A stretch of 64,000 bases of DNA from Flaccisagitta enflata. Lineage: Eukaryota > Chaetognatha > Sagittoidea > Aphragmophora. Both the position numbers and the translations under genes were made by a program. Position 1 is the stretch's first letter; each line of letters opens with the position of its first letter. The DNA lies in NCBI GenBank assembly GCA_965153355.1, contig OZ231127.1, forward strand, positions 29,574,001 to 29,638,000, read 5' to 3'. The notes beneath the pieces are model-generated. The model did no database searches. It was not told where the DNA came from and was given only the letters and a program-made list of their open reading frames with translations. Shown one piece after another: positions 33,776 to 46,599 of this stretch.

Positions 33776-34159
33776 CCAAAACATACCAAAAAACCATGTT
33801 AAATGACCAAATATGACCTGAAATGTCCCTAAACGACCTAAAATGACTTAAAACTACTTTAAATGCCCAAAAACGACACAAATGACTTACATGAGCAAAG
33901 TGACGTAAAAGATCAAAAATGACCAAAAATGACCAAAAACAACAAGAACATGACTTAAAATAACCCCAGACGACCCAAAATGACAAAAAAACAACACAAA
34001 AAAGAAAAGTTTTACTGACCAATAGACCAACCGATGGACTAACCAAGTGACGTAAATGATCAAAAATGACCAAAAATGACTAAAAGCAACCAAAAATGAC
34101 CAAAAACAACAAAAAAATGACTCAAAATAACTTCAGACAACCCAAAATGACCAAAAACG

Positions 34160-34275
34160 ACGCAAAAAAGCTAAGTGTTACCGACGGACCGACGGACCGA
34201 CGGACCGACGGACCAACGGACGGACCGACCGACGGAGCGGGTTGTAGAGTCGCATGCACGCGACTAAAAACTGGA
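34160..34275. repeat. AGTCGC-family copy, reverse
   Basis: (GACGGACC)n is followed by GGAGCGGGTTGTAGAGTCGC and a palindromic GCATGCACGCGACT end. Confidence 0.6.
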
Positions 34276-34492
34276 TTGACTTTTTATTTCATTGCAATTT
34301 GAAAAGAGGTCAAGAGTCAAGCAGAAGCACAAATTCCAATTCCACTGAAGCACAAAGTCTTGCTTCAGTGGAATGGGGCCATACTGGCCTCATTTCCAGC
34401 TCAAAGTTTATGATTCAGTGACTAGTTCCTTCTTATTACCTACTTGTCTACCTTAAACTCGTTGAGATCAATACATATTTCTGCAGTAAGAC

Positions 34493-34600
<108 letters not shown>

Positions 34601-35665
34601 GCAAGAAAAAATCTTCTTTGTCACAAATTTTCGTCCATGGGTGTATAGTTGCACAAGTCTTGAATTCCCCCAGGGATTTTTGTTGCCACTTAAAGTATAT
34701 GTTTTTTTTCATACACACCCCTTTTATAGCAAAGTTTTAGTTTAACTGTTATGAAATGATATTGTAGTAACTAAATATTACTTCATAGCACTGCTAAAAG
34801 TGTTTATCTTTTGCAATTTCATTATCTTTGTTTTTCTACTCTTTAATTTCCTTCTCCATTTCCAAACCCCTTGATTTTTCCCTTAACTGGTGAGGCAAAG
34901 GGGAGGGGATGTGTGTGGGGAAATTTGTAACTATATTACAAGACCTGCAATTTGATCATTCTTAAAATTGTCATGAAATGTTTATTCATCAAAAAAATTC
35001 ATGAAGCAATCAAAAATTACTAAAAAATGTTTCTTCACTAAGCACTATTCATGAAGCAAGCTAAAGTACAGCAATAGTTACTGTTTTGTAAAAACCACAA
35101 GTTAGTTTCTGTTGGGACACTAAATTTGTCGGACACTAATTAAGGGGTGGCATGCCCTAAAAACCTAACCCTCCTACGTCCCTGCCTCCAACCTATTCAG
35201 TTATAAAATCTGAGTTTTGGCATGACAAAATGGTCAGTTATAACCAATATTCACTGAAAACTCGAAGGTTTTTGGGCTGGTAGTTTTGGAGCTACAAAGG
35301 TTTACTATTTGCCATTTCGATTTAAAGACGGTGTAAGGTTATCAAATTATGTTTGTAGCTGTACCACAGATGAGCTTGTCTATTTTGAGCTCCACCTTTC
35401 TGGCCCACATTCTTACAGCCAATTTGCCTTTAAGTCCGAATCCCTACCTGAAGGCGTATGTCCCAGCTTTTAGGTCTGAATCCCAGCCTCGGAAATGCCA
35501 TGACCAGGCAATATTACGGAGAGCCATTTTCTTAGTTTCTTGATTTATCCTGATTCATTTATTAAGAGCTAAACGATGGATATCAAGTGTAATTTAGGAA
35601 AATGTATTTTAATGGCCCCTCAGTGCATTTCATTTTCAATCAGTCGCCTTTTCTTTCTTAATCAG

Positions 35666-35898
35666 TTTCTCTCCCCTTTTGGAGATCGATTGTGGTATGT
35701 CATCATTGTACTGATGCTCCTCTACACATTCGCCTATTTCATCACCTTCTCTAATTTGAATTGGAGTAATTTGCTAAAGAGCTTTTGGAATATCTTTTCA
35801 ATCTTCATTCAGCTGGGATCTACAGAAGACAATACTGATATTGGCCAGAAAATTATTATCGGCTCGTGGAGCATTTTCACTATCGTTGCAGTCTCCAC
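35666..35898 (+). CDS. Ionotropic receptor-like gene: M1, pore and M2 exon
   Basis: The frame opens after an acceptor (TTTCTTAATCAG) and ends at CTCCAC/GTAAGT in phase 2. It encodes FLSPFGDRLWYVIIVLMLLY (M1 start), then SFWNIFSIFIQLGSTED (pore loop; a Gln where many AMPA/kainate receptors carry their Q/R site) and IIIGSWSIFTIVAVST (M2 into the SYTANL motif finished by the next exon). This is the membrane core of an ionotropic glutamate receptor or chemosensory ionotropic receptor at the plasma membrane. Ligand-binding lobe 1 exons are not found in the window. If they lie upstream, the viral gene cluster sits inside this gene. Confidence 0.8.
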
Positions 35899-36049
35899 GT
35901 AAGTGATGTTTTTCCTTTTGATTCATCTATTGCATCGAGTCCATGCGAGCCTTAGCGGTCGGTTTATTGTGTTCCACGATAGTGGATCACCAAAGTTCCA
36001 CAGATTTCTCCGTTCGTCCGTCCGTTCGTGTATGTCACACTTTTCTCCA

Positions 36050-36970
36050 ATACCCAGGTTTCTCCGATGTATGTCACAACACCCAGTTTTCTCCAATGTA
36101 TGTCACACAGCCCAAAATTCTCCGATGTATGTCACATAACCCGGAATTCTCGGATGTATGTCACACCTCCCAGAATTCTCGGATGTAAGTCACACCACCC
36201 AGTTTTCTCCGACGTATGTCACACAGCCCAAAATTCTCCGATGTATGTCACACAGCCCAGAATTCTCTGGTGTATGTCACACCACCCAGTTTTCTCCGAC
36301 GTATGTCACACAGCCCAGAATTCTCCAATGTATGTCACACCACCCAGTTTTCTCCGATATATGTCACACACCCTAGTTTTCTCTGATGTATGTCACGCTA
36401 CCCAGTTTTCTCCGATGTATGTCACACAGCCTAGAATTCTCCGATTTATATCACACCACCCAGTTTTCTCCGATGTATGTCACACAGCCCAGAATTCTCT
36501 GATGTATGTCACACCACCCAGTTTTCTCTGATGTATGTCACACAGCCCAGAATTCTCCGTTGTATGTCACACCACCCAGTTTTCTCCAATGTATGTCACA
36601 CAGCCCAGAATTCTTTGATGTATGTCACACCACCCAGTTTTCTCCGATGTATGTCACACAACCCAGAATTCTCTGATGTATGTCACACCACCCAGTTTTC
36701 TCCGATGTATGTCACAGCACCCAGTTTTCTCCGATGTATGTCACATAGCCCAGAATTCTCTGATGTATGTCACACCACCCAGTTTTCTCCAATGTATGTC
36801 ACACAGCCCAGAATTCTCCGATGTCTGTCACACCACCCAGTTTTCTCTGATGTATGTCACACAGCCCAGAATTCTCCGATGTATGTCACACCACCCAGTT
36901 TTCTCCGATGTATGTCACACAGCCCAGAATTCTCCGATGTATGTAACACCACCCAATTTTCTCCGATGTA
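36050..36970. repeat. 29-bp minisatellite, alternating two unit types (left part)
   Basis: Unit A (ATGTATGTCACACCACCCAG + TTTTCTCCG) alternates with unit B (ATGTATGTCACACAGCCCAG + AATTCTCCG), giving a 58-bp higher-order period. It lies in the intron after the exon ending at 35898. The unit has no stop in any frame used, so it yields long meaningless ORFs. Confidence 0.95.
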
Positions 36971-37724
36971 CACCGCTTTCAGATCGAAATGTCGCGAAAA
37001 GAAGATGTATAACTCCAAAACTATTCATAGCAATTAGTTTTTTCTTTTTTCCCCTGATAGATAATTTGATTAAGTTTTGCTACACGCAAAGAATGTCCCA
37101 CCAACTAAAAAATTTAAGCCTCCTACTTACAATAAATGAATATTGCATGTTTCACATTGAAGGATTTTTTTCCCCAACAACTTTTTCTTTAATTTATTTC
37201 ATAGTTGTCATTTCTACACAAATTGAGCTGAATTGCTGGGTTTGGTCTAGATTTCGAGAGAATTTAATGTAGATTTTGATGTAAGGAAAAAAATGTTCTC
37301 ATTGATTTTCATCTGAACAATTTGCAGACATTTTTTCAAAATTTTCCAAAATTTTGAGGTTTTTGCGGTGTTTTGGGGTCAAAATCAATCATTACTGCAT
37401 CACAAAAGTCAAATCTGTTAGTATTTTTAACAAAACTTCATTAATTCCTCATAATCAACACTGTAGGACCACTCTTGTTGAAAAAAAGAAGCACTGCTGC
37501 TATCTAAAATCATTTTTTCCATAAAAAAAGGCCATTTTTGGCTGAAATCGACTAATTTTTGTCATAAAAATTAGAGCAAATATATCAACACTGGGGCTTT
37601 AATTATCTTTTTGTAACAAAACTTAATCAAGTTATCTACCACAGAAAAAAAAATCAAGTAGTTGTCTTAATTATTTTAGGAGTAATATATCTTTTTTTTG
37701 CGACAGTCCGATCTGAAAGCAGTG
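36971..37724. mobile_element. TA-target MITE inserted in the minisatellite
   Basis: The ends are CACCGCTTTCAGATCG and (reverse-complement) CACTGCTTTCAGATCG, flanked by TA at 36969-36970 and 37725-37726. Removing 754 bp plus one TA rebuilds a perfect 29-bp unit, which proves the borders. Tc1/mariner-like, no transposase. Confidence 0.85.
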
Positions 37725-38310
37725 TATGTCACACAACCCAGAATTCTCTGATGTATGTAACACCACCCAGTTTTTTCCGATGTATGTCACACAGCCCAGA
37801 ATTCTCCGATGTATGTCACACCACCCAGTTTTCTCCGATGTATGTCACACAGCCCAGAATTCTCCGATGTATGTCACACCACCCAGTTTTCTCCGATGTA
37901 TGTCACACAGCCCAGAATTCTCCGATGTATGTCACACCACCCAGTTTTCTCCAATGTATGTCACACAGCCCAGAATTCTCCGATGTATGTCACACCACCC
38001 AGTTTTCTCCGATGTATGTCACACAGCCCAGAATTCTCCGATGTATGTCACACCACCCAGTTTTCTCCGATGTATGTCACACAGCCCAGAATTCTCTGAT
38101 GTATGTCACACAGCCCAGTCTTCTCCAATGCATGTCACACAGCCCAGAATTTTCCAATGTATGTCACACCACCCAGTTTTTGCCGATATATGTCACACCA
38201 CCCAGTTTTCTCCGATATATGTCATGCAAGCCAGAATACTTCGATGTATGTCACACCACCTAGTTTACTCCAATTTATGTTACACAGCCCAGAATTCTCC
38301 AATGTGGCAG
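37725..38310. repeat. 29-bp minisatellite (right part)
   Basis: It continues the alternating A/B array interrupted by the MITE and degenerates towards 38300. Confidence 0.95.
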
Positions 38311-38320
38311 TGGGATCACC

Positions 38321-38913
38321 CATAACACCCTGTGCAGGAAATTTGGCACAAACATATTGACATAAAAACGATATTTCTAGATGGCCCAGTGAGTTGAAAT
38401 TTGAAACATAACCTCCTGACTAGCTCTACTGGACGTAAGAATGCGCCGTTGATCAGTCATGCGACCACTCTCTGCCATAGAAAGCTTCAAACTAGAAATG
38501 CGGTGTTAGATTTTGATGGGTTTTTACCGGCAAAATTTGATGAAGGGAAACACTTATGCTTGAGGCCATTTTAGAACTACTGGGGTGGTCTGAAGCAAGC
38601 AGTGTATGCAGGGGGTTACTAAGTTGAGTCCCTCAATGATGTGCAGCACCGGATCCACGCCAAAATCTGCAAAATCTACTGACAAGTTATCATCTATCTT
38701 TTTGCTTGATCAAAGACAAAATCGTCAAATCTGCGACTTATAGACCCTATTTGACATTCAAATAAATTGATATTTACTGCTTTTTGACTCTTACGTATTT
38801 ATAATAACAATATTTTTGCATTCCAGCCATATTTTGGACAGATTTTATCTATTTTGAACAGTTATCAATTGTTTTATTGGACTTGTGCCAAATTTCCTGC
38901 TCAGGGTGTTATG
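38321..38913. mobile_element. MITE-like inverted-repeat element
   Basis: The left end CATAACACCCTGTGCAGGAA and the right end, reverse-complemented, CATAACACCCTGAGCAGGAA are each followed by ATTTGGCACAA. The same GTGGCAGTGGG sequence lies on both sides. Class not determined. Confidence 0.6.
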
Positions 38914-39035
38914 TGGCAGTGGGACTGCTCACAGGCGGCAGTGGGACCGCCCACAGGTGGCAGTAGGACCGCCCACAGGCGGCAGTGGGACCGCCCACCG
39001 GCGGCAGTGAGGGTGCCTATAGGTGGCAGTGAGGT
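38913..39035. repeat. GGCAGTGGGACCGCCCACAG tandem repeat
   Basis: Five or six imperfect ~26-bp units. Confidence 0.8.
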
Positions 39036-39196
39036 GGTAGTTAGGCCATTGTCAAGACACAGATTTGTCGGGATATTAATACAAGAAGTGTTTTTTGAAT
39101 TTTTGCCTTTCTTTTTCATGCCCAATCAAGTTTTCGTGGAACACAATATGGCGAACGCCACTAGTTAACCATCGATCATCGCGCCTTTGTATCTAG

Positions 39197-39316
39197 GTAC
39201 ACTGCAAATCTGGTTGTCCATCTCACGGCGTCATATGTAACTAAGAAATACTATCAAATCGAAGATCTGCTTCAGAATAACATTTCCCTCTACCTCCAAG
39301 ACTCCAAGTTTGCAAA
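39197..39316 (+). CDS. Ionotropic receptor-like gene: SYTANL exon
   Basis: 120 bp after the acceptor TTGTATCTAG. It begins in phase 2, completing the Thr codon and giving YTANLVVHLTAS, the family's most conserved motif at the end of the third membrane segment. It then gives the start of lobe S2 (YYQIEDLLQNNISLYL). The donor AAA/GTATGT leaves phase 2, matching the exon at 45506. Confidence 0.82.
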
Positions 39317-39839
39317 GTATGTTGGAGAGACACAGGGGCGTATTTGAGCCCAAATTTTTGGAGCAGCAAGACAAATCTGTGTCCCAACGAGTCTTGAGCC
39401 CAAATGATTTTTCTATAACCTACGAGCAAATTATGCAACTAATATTACTAATTAGTATTGCTTTTTGATATGACTGTGGTGTTATCATAGGAAGTCTTGC
39501 TTTAATACAGTGTAAAATGTTTACTATTCAAAGCATAAACAAGCCCAAGGATGATGTTTTGTCATATGATGTGAAGCATAGTTATTGTCAAAAATTTGGT
39601 CACATTTTGAACATTGTACATTTCGCCTCTTGGGGGTAAAGCGGGATAGTTTTCCATCAGACATTTCAAAAGAGAATTTTGATGAAGACTTGGAAATCAG
39701 AAATGATTCAGATCGATTTGGTTGATGAAGAAGGTCGAGGGCATCAACTGAGACAACCAAATGAATGGCCAAGGGGATGAAAAGGCTCTGTACATCAATC
39801 CCATAAAACCCCATTTTATTACAGCTGGAATTATTTTGA

Positions 39840-39841
<2 letters not shown>

Positions 39842-39907
<66 letters not shown>
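39842..39907. repeat. (CT)n microsatellite
   Basis: 33 CT units, in the intron between the exons at 39197 and 45506. Confidence 0.95.
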
Positions 39908-39912
<5 letters not shown>

Positions 39913-40752
39913 GTGTCCCAATGGGGTTTGTGCCCAAACAAAAAGGGCAGCAGCTGCTGCCCCTGACACCCCGTCAAATACGCCCCTGTGCCTCAGTGAC
40001 AGATGATGAAGATAAAGTTGAGCTGAACTAAGGGGATGGAAGACAATATCAAATTAGTCACTTATGCTTTGTCAATACTACCAGAAATGGCGGCTGACGC
40101 CGTGAGGAAAAAAGTCGTAAGCATAGGTCATTTTTCACCAAGTATTTGTCTTCAGTCATTGCAATCTTTTTTATTTGTTAGATAAAATCAAGAGCAATTG
40201 TATGTATTGATTACACTGAAAACCAGGGAAAAATGGGACTGAGCCAAATAAGGTAGATGAGCTAAAATACACTTTTTTTATATAAGAAACAGCTTTTTTG
40301 AACTCAGCCTGGGTGTTCTTAAAATTTTGTCTGTTTTCAGCCTGAAATTCTCGTAAAGTTTTCTTAATTTGTTTGATGTTCATAAATGTTTAAATTGTAT
40401 AAAAATACCTTATTTAAAGCAGTTATATCTTAAACTTGATAATTGTTATATTTCTTTTAATATAATACCTGATTTCATCGCCAAACTAAGCAAAGAAGAT
40501 ATTTTTAAAGATAAACAACCTAAATTTCTGAAAAATTTGAACTAAATTCATTTTTTAGATAAGAAACTTAAATAAAATTGTTTTCGAAAATGGCCGAAGC
40601 TGAATCTCAGCCTGGGCTTTCTCTTATTTTGTTCTTAAAATTTTGGCAAATCTCAGGCTCATGTCTCTTATAGATTGGTCTCTTATAAAAAAAAAAGTGT
40701 ACTCAAAATCACTCAACCAGACGACCAGCTATGCTCACTGACATGTTTTTTT

Positions 40753-41428
40753 GGGCAGCGGCCCCGAAGGGGACGAAGTCCTGTAGAACACAGGGGGACT
40801 TTCGTTCGTCCGTTCGTGCGTTCGTTTGTTCGTTCGTTTGTGCGTCCCCCCCCTCAGGCCTCAAATCCAGCCTCTCAGGCCTGAAATGCAGCCTCTCAGG
40901 CCTCAAATCCAGCCTCTCAGGCCTCAAATCCAGCCTCTCAGGCCTCAAATTCAGCCTCTTAGGCCAAATCTGGCCTCTCAGGCCTCGAATCTGGCCTCCC
41001 AGGCTTTAAATCTGGCCTCCCAGGCTTCAAATCTGGCCTCCCGGGCCTCAAATCTGGCCTCTCGGGCCTCAACTTTGGCCTCTCAGGCCTCAAATCTGGC
41101 CTCTCAGGCCTCAAACCTGGCCTCTCAAGCCTCAAACCTGGCCTCTGAGGTCTCAAATTTGGCCTCTCAAGCCTCAAATCAGCCATCTAAACCTCAATTT
41201 ATTGCTCTCAGGCTTCAAATCAGTCCTCAGTCCTTTCAAGCCTCAAGTCAGCCCTCTCAAGCTACCAATTGGCATTTTCAGGCCCTATTTGAGCCTTCTA
41301 AGACCTCAGTTTAGGCTCTTGAATGCCTTCAGTCAGCCCTCTAAAGCATCTCATTCACTTCTTCAGGTAGGACGAACGAAAGTCCCCCTGTGTTCTACAG
41401 GACTTCGTCCCCTTTGGGGCCGCTGCCC
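40753..41428. mobile_element. Inverted-repeat element with GGGCAGCGGCCCC ends
   Basis: About 59 bp of near-identical terminal inverted repeat (GGGCAGCGGCCCCGAAGGGG at the left; a single mismatch seen by eye over the arm). The core is a tandem array of an ~18-bp unit (GGCCTCAAATCTGGCCTCTC) at about 40850-41230. A related solo end lies at 43927-43970. No clear target duplication and no ORF of note. Confidence 0.7.
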
Positions 41429-41499
41429 TGCTTCCCCTCACTCCAATTCACAATCACTTAAAGCAGGGCAACGGGTATCGCTGACCACATATTGCCCTT

Positions 41500-41880
41500 G
41501 GGCGACCTGTTGTTTGTTTTTTTTGTATTTGCATGCTTACACCCAATCATTTATTTAACCCTTTTAAAATAAAAAAAAACTGAGCTAAATGAGCTAAATG
41601 AGCTGAAATTCTCAAAAACTACCTCACAGATGAGCAGCTATGCTCACTGACATGCTTTCTTGTATTTGCATTCTCAAACTTGTATCAAAACAATCATTTA
41701 TCCCATTTCAAATCACAAAAGAATAATTCAGCTAAATGAGCTGAATCAGCTAGAATACTTAAAAACACCCTCACAGATGAGCAGCTATGGTCATAGACAT
41801 GTTTTTGTGTATTTGCATGCTCAAACAAACATCAATGCACTTCTTTATTGATCCTATACAAAATCATAAAAATTTTTGAA
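41500..41880. repeat. ~145-bp direct repeats
   Basis: TTGTATTTGCATGCT, AGCTAAATGAGCTGAA and CCTCACAGATGAGCAGCTAT recur at about 41520-41655 and 41660-41805 and start again at 41810. A further piece is at about 46075-46175. Confidence 0.65.
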
Positions 41881-42119
41881 AAATTCAATTTGAATTTTTT
41901 GTTAAAAAATCTTTAAAAAATCATAACTCCAGAAATATTTGTCCTAGAATATTTTGCTTGGCGCCAAATAAAAAAAGATTATCTAATTTACTTATAAATT
42001 TATTGAAGGCCTCAATCACCCGCATGAAATTTTAAACTTTCTCATCAGAAAATGAAAACCATGTTTCTCTGAAATATGTCAAAAAGTCGAAGACTGACTT
42101 CGACTTTTTTCCCGATCAA

Positions 42120-42275
42120 GTGTAACAAGGCCGGATACACGGCCACCAGTTGCGGACGGGTGGGCAGGAGCGGAAATGCGCGTTTTCACACTTTTTGACT
42201 CGTGCTCACCGACCGACCGATGGACGGACGGACGGACGAAGCCTCTTATAGAGTCGCGTGTAGACCCTTGCGACG
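42120..42275 (-). repeat. AGTCGC-family copy, reverse orientation
   Basis: It reads AACAAGGCCGGATACACGGC, GTTGCGGACGGGTGGGCAGG, (GACG)n, then AGAGTCGCGTGTAG. Confidence 0.7.
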
Positions 42276-43172
42276 GAGCATTTCCGCCACGATTTCGGTG
42301 CGATTTCGACGCACCTCCTAATCGCCACGCGACTTCCGTTTCCGGTTGGCGCTGAAACCGCGGTTTCCTGTTTCGATTTTTGGATTTTTCAAAAGAATTT
42401 TTACTTGTTGCTCCTGATGTAACGTGTCACATATGGAGTGGCGTGAATGGCACTACAGTTAGTTTCTATGATCCAACTGCCTTATTGCTAATGTAAAACG
42501 CATTTTTTTAATGTGAAAGTCTTACTTTCTCAATAAAATAACAAGATATGATGATCAACATTATAGCTCAGCTAGTTTAACTAGCTTCTCTTATAACCCT
42601 AAAATGATACAAACATAAAGGAAATGATTTTGTTAAGAAATAACAATTCATCCGTCATTTAATTGGAATACTATTTTAAAATATCCGTATCAAGAAAGAT
42701 TTTGCTTGCAATCTACATCATGTTAAACAATGAAAGGATCTTGATTATCATAAGTCAAACAACTTGTTCCAGGTTAATGTTATTCATAGATTATGTTTCT
42801 ATATATGACACATGCAGTGTGTACTCGAGTTAGTTCTCTTCAAAGTAACGATTAAAACATTTCACGATTTTTCATCTGAGCTGGAATCATGACCATTCTT
42901 ATAGTTAAAGATGAAGCCATTTGATCGTATTGCAAATGCCACATCGCGCTTCATTTTTTTGATCATTGCTTTTTGAAAACCACACCCAAATTGGGCTCGA
43001 TTTTAAGTCACTTTCCCTGTATTCGGCGATTTTGTCTTCAAATCTTTCCATTTTCTTGTCAAGAGAAGTAATGTTTTTTTTTGTTTCGTGACATGTACAA
43101 CGTGACTGTTTGGCACTATCCCATGTCAGCGTTTTTATACGCGAAATAAACACAAGGGAAATAAAGAAGGAA

Positions 43173-43177
<5 letters not shown>

Positions 43178-43252
<75 letters not shown>

Positions 43253-43395
43253 GTGGAAAGTGGGACAGGGTTATTCATTCATTGACAGAGACGCGATTAC
43301 CATAGTCAGTTTATGATCCACGTGACTACCATCAGGTGACTTTGGACACCTGACCGTATGGACCATGAAAATCGAAAATGCATTGTTGAAATTGC

Positions 43396-43481
<86 letters not shown>

Positions 43482-43596
43482 ATGTCTGAGAACATCAGGC
43501 CATATGTTTTATGAAAAGCGAAAATGTATTGTTGAAGTCGCGGACCATGAGAAAGAGACCAATGGACTAACTGACCTTGGAACCTAGTATTTGGCG

Positions 43597-43688
<92 letters not shown>
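43178..43688. repeat. Cluster of three (GA)n tracts
   Basis: GA tracts at about 43178-43248, 43400-43478 and 43600-43688, separated by related sequence (GACCATGAAAATCGAAAATG / TATGAAAAGCGAAAATGTAT). This suggests local duplication. Confidence 0.9.
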
Positions 43689-43691
<3 letters not shown>

Positions 43692-44012
43692 AATGGCAGA
43701 TTGGCAGGTGGATTGGTAGAGGCATGCAAGTAACCGATTGCTGTCGGTTTTAAAGTTGCAAAACCTGTCATCGATTAGTAAGACAATATTGTCATCCGAT
43801 CACACTTTTCGATTAACTCGCGCGGCTCTAGTCGCGTGTCCGCAACTAACAATAGAAAAATCTAACATATGATTTTATGCCTTTCAAGCCTTTTAGACGA
43901 TTGAAAAGATAAAATGCCTTTATTGGCAGCGGCCTCGAAGGAGTCAAAGTCCTGTAGAACATAGTAATTTGTCAGTCCGTACATCCGAACGTCCGCGATA
44001 TAGAGACTTGTA

Positions 44013-45458
44013 CAGGGTGATCAATCTCAAGCGGCCAAAAATCTTACGTTTTTACTTTAGGATGCATCATTACCAGGCCTTAATTTAGTAATTCTGTTGA
44101 GCGTGCACGCCAGGCACGCTCCTCACCATTTAAGCGTGCCCAACAGAGAATGAGTGTGCACGCTTTTCAACCTCATTTTTTCATTTATTCTAGATTCCAC
44201 CATTCATTTTGATATATTACATTGCAATACATTGCATTATATTACATTACAATTGTAATTCCCCCAGGATACATGTGTTCATTCGGCTAGGCCACAATGT
44301 TTTGACTGAAATAATGAATAAATCAATAAATGAATGAATGAATGAATTAATGAATGAATGAATGAATGAATGAATAAGCGCTTGAACAAATTCATGAATC
44401 AATGAAATTTGTATGAATGAAACTAAGATTTATTGACATTGTATAGAATCAATTGGGCTTTTCTTTTCTGCAATTCAATAGATAAAATTCTATTTTGTTT
44501 TCATGCAAGAATGAATGAATGAATGAATGAATGAATGAATGAATGAATGAATGAATAGAAAAATGAATGAATGAATGAATAAATGAATAAATGATTGAAG
44601 GAATGAATTGATTGATGGAAGAAGAGATCATAGAATCAACCAACAAAATCAATGATCATTCTCTTTGCAAAAGATGAAAAATATTAATCTTCATGAAATT
44701 CAATCGACCTGATGTGATGAGAGAGTGCCAGCCCGGCATGCTATCAGTTTAACCAGTGTGCCCAACAGCCAAACAAAGAACCTCGGGCATGCAGGCATGC
44801 TTTAAATTAATGCCTGATCATTACAATGGTTTGAAATAACTTAAAGTACAGTGGAGCACCGCTAGAGCGCACCCGCTAATAAAGCATGCCCGCCTATAAG
44901 GCATCTAACTTACAGTCCCTTGAGAGATTTTGTAGTTATTTCTATGTTGGCAATAATGCAGCTTCACTTTAAGGCATATTTTGGCCCAGTCCTTTGGCAT
45001 GCGCTCTAGTGAAGCTCAACTGTCCTATGTTTGACATTTTTTGGATCCAAATTCCAAGATAAATTGTTTGCCCATAGCATCAATTTAAAGTCTAACAAGT
45101 ATTTACACTCTCAGCTAAAAGAATCATGTTGATTCATGTTTATCAACACAATTTTTTATCAAATTGCTCTAATTTCCAAATAATTTCAGTAATTATTGTC
45201 AGATTAGTCTCAAATGGAGCAAGATATGAATATTTCTCATTCTTTAAACCAATTTTGCATCAGTTAAAGAAGCATTGGTTAAAGTAGCAAGATTTATTAA
45301 GCTACAGATGTAACACTTATTTTACTTCAAATTGATGCTGTAAGCGAACCATTCATCTCATACTCCTGAGATTTAGACACACTGATTTGAAATCATTGAT
45401 ATTATTGAGATATGAGTAAGAGCTTAATATTTTTTGCCAGTTGAGATCGATCACCCTA
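44013..45458. mobile_element. TA-target MITE with a nested hAT-like MITE
   Basis: The ends are CAGGGTGATCAATCTCAA and, reverse-complemented, TAGGGTGATCGATCTCAA, flanked by TA (44011-44012, 45459-45460). It is related to 54061-55421. No transposase ORF. Confidence 0.75.
44074..44816. mobile_element. hAT-like MITE with 8-bp target duplication
   Basis: The terminal repeats are CAGGCCTTAATTTA and TAAATTAATGCCTG, with a perfect 8-bp duplication ATCATTAC at 44066-44073 and 44817-44824. The interior includes (GAATGAAT)n. 743 bp, non-coding. Confidence 0.85.
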
Positions 45459-45505
45459 TACGAAGCTTTTATGCCTACTTCTTAATGACTAGCTTTTTCT
45501 CACAG

Positions 45506-45877
45506 AGAAATCATCAAAGCTCAAAACCCTACGGCTTATCAGAAAATTGTAGAGAACAATTGGTTTTGGAATCCTAAAACGCGTAACGAAACAGATGTGT
45601 TGAAGCTTTTGAAGAGTGGCAGCGCCGTCCTAGCGAAAAGAACTAACATGCTTATGTACATGGAGGATGAATGCGACCTCCAATTGGAAAAGTTCGATGA
45701 CATGGCCATTCGCTACAATGGCTTCGCGATGAGGAAGAGTCATCCGCTGCTGACCAATATTTCCGAAAAGATCAGTCAATACCTCGCTGATGGCACCATT
45801 CAAAATGTCATTAACAAATACACCAAAAAATGTCCCGTGGCGAAACCATTGACAAATTTGCCTGAGGCGGATTTAGG
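45506..45877 (+). CDS. Ionotropic receptor-like gene: S2 ligand-binding exon
   Basis: 372 bp after the acceptor TTTTTCTCACAG. It encodes most of the second ligand-binding lobe: AYQKIVENNWFWNP, LKSGSAVLAKRTNMLMYME, YNGFAMRKSHPLL and ISEKISQYLADGTIQNVI, the pattern of iGluR S2 (AFI.d...l.Y, glygiA..kgSp, i...il.l.e.G.i..l). The end at GATTTAGG/GTAAAC is in phase 2. It lies only 46 bp downstream of an inserted MITE (44013-45458). Confidence 0.85.
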
Positions 45878-46599
45878 GTAAACCTTCTACTAGTAGGCTA
45901 CTAATACTACTAGCAGCAGCGTATCTGAGCCAATATTTTAGCAGTTGCCGCTTCCAATCTATGTCCGACAAAGCTCCTGTCCAACCTATATTTCTTTTCA
46001 TACTGTATCTACTACTACTGACAAGTATGAAAATATCTATTCATCTATTGTTTTTGAAATCAGAAAGAATAGACTGAGCAAAGTGAGCTTAATGGGCTAA
46101 AATGCTCAAAAACGCCCTCACAGATGTTTTTTTGTATTTGCATGCTCAAATAAACATAAATACACTCCTATATTGATCCTACACAAAATCATAAAAAATC
46201 GAGAAAAAATTCCATCTGAATTTTTCGTAAATAAATCTTTAAAAAATCAAAGCCCTTGGCGCCAAATGAAAGAGAATTATCAGATTTACTTACCCTATCA
46301 ATTTCATTGGAAGCTTCATTCGGTAGGTGGAGATTCCAAACCTCCGCATAAGAAAATGAAAACCCTGTTTCTCTCAAATATGTCAAAAAGTCGAAGACTG
46401 ACTTCAATTTTTCCCCGACTATATTTAACTAGATGACCATACATAACTACTACTTTGTACAGCAGTGTGTAACTACTTAGTAGAATATTAGTCCAAATAA
46501 GTTCATAAAAAAAAAATTTCATCACACTTGGAGCAATGACTGCATTGTACTTTTTCAAGCGTCGTTTGGGGTTAAGACAAAATCGATTTCCATTGGAGA

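Noticed and set aside
33347-33812. Phe/Trp/Leu-rich 'membrane protein' frames on the minus strand
   Set aside because: They come from the CCAAAAA repeat inside a hAT-like element.
36050-38310. Regular ~29-bp repeats resembling a CRISPR array
   Set aside because: There are no unique spacers; two unit types abut directly in a eukaryotic intron.
36028-38325. Long ORFs across the 29-bp minisatellite
   Set aside because: The unit lacks stops and its length is not a multiple of three, so all frames stay open by construction.
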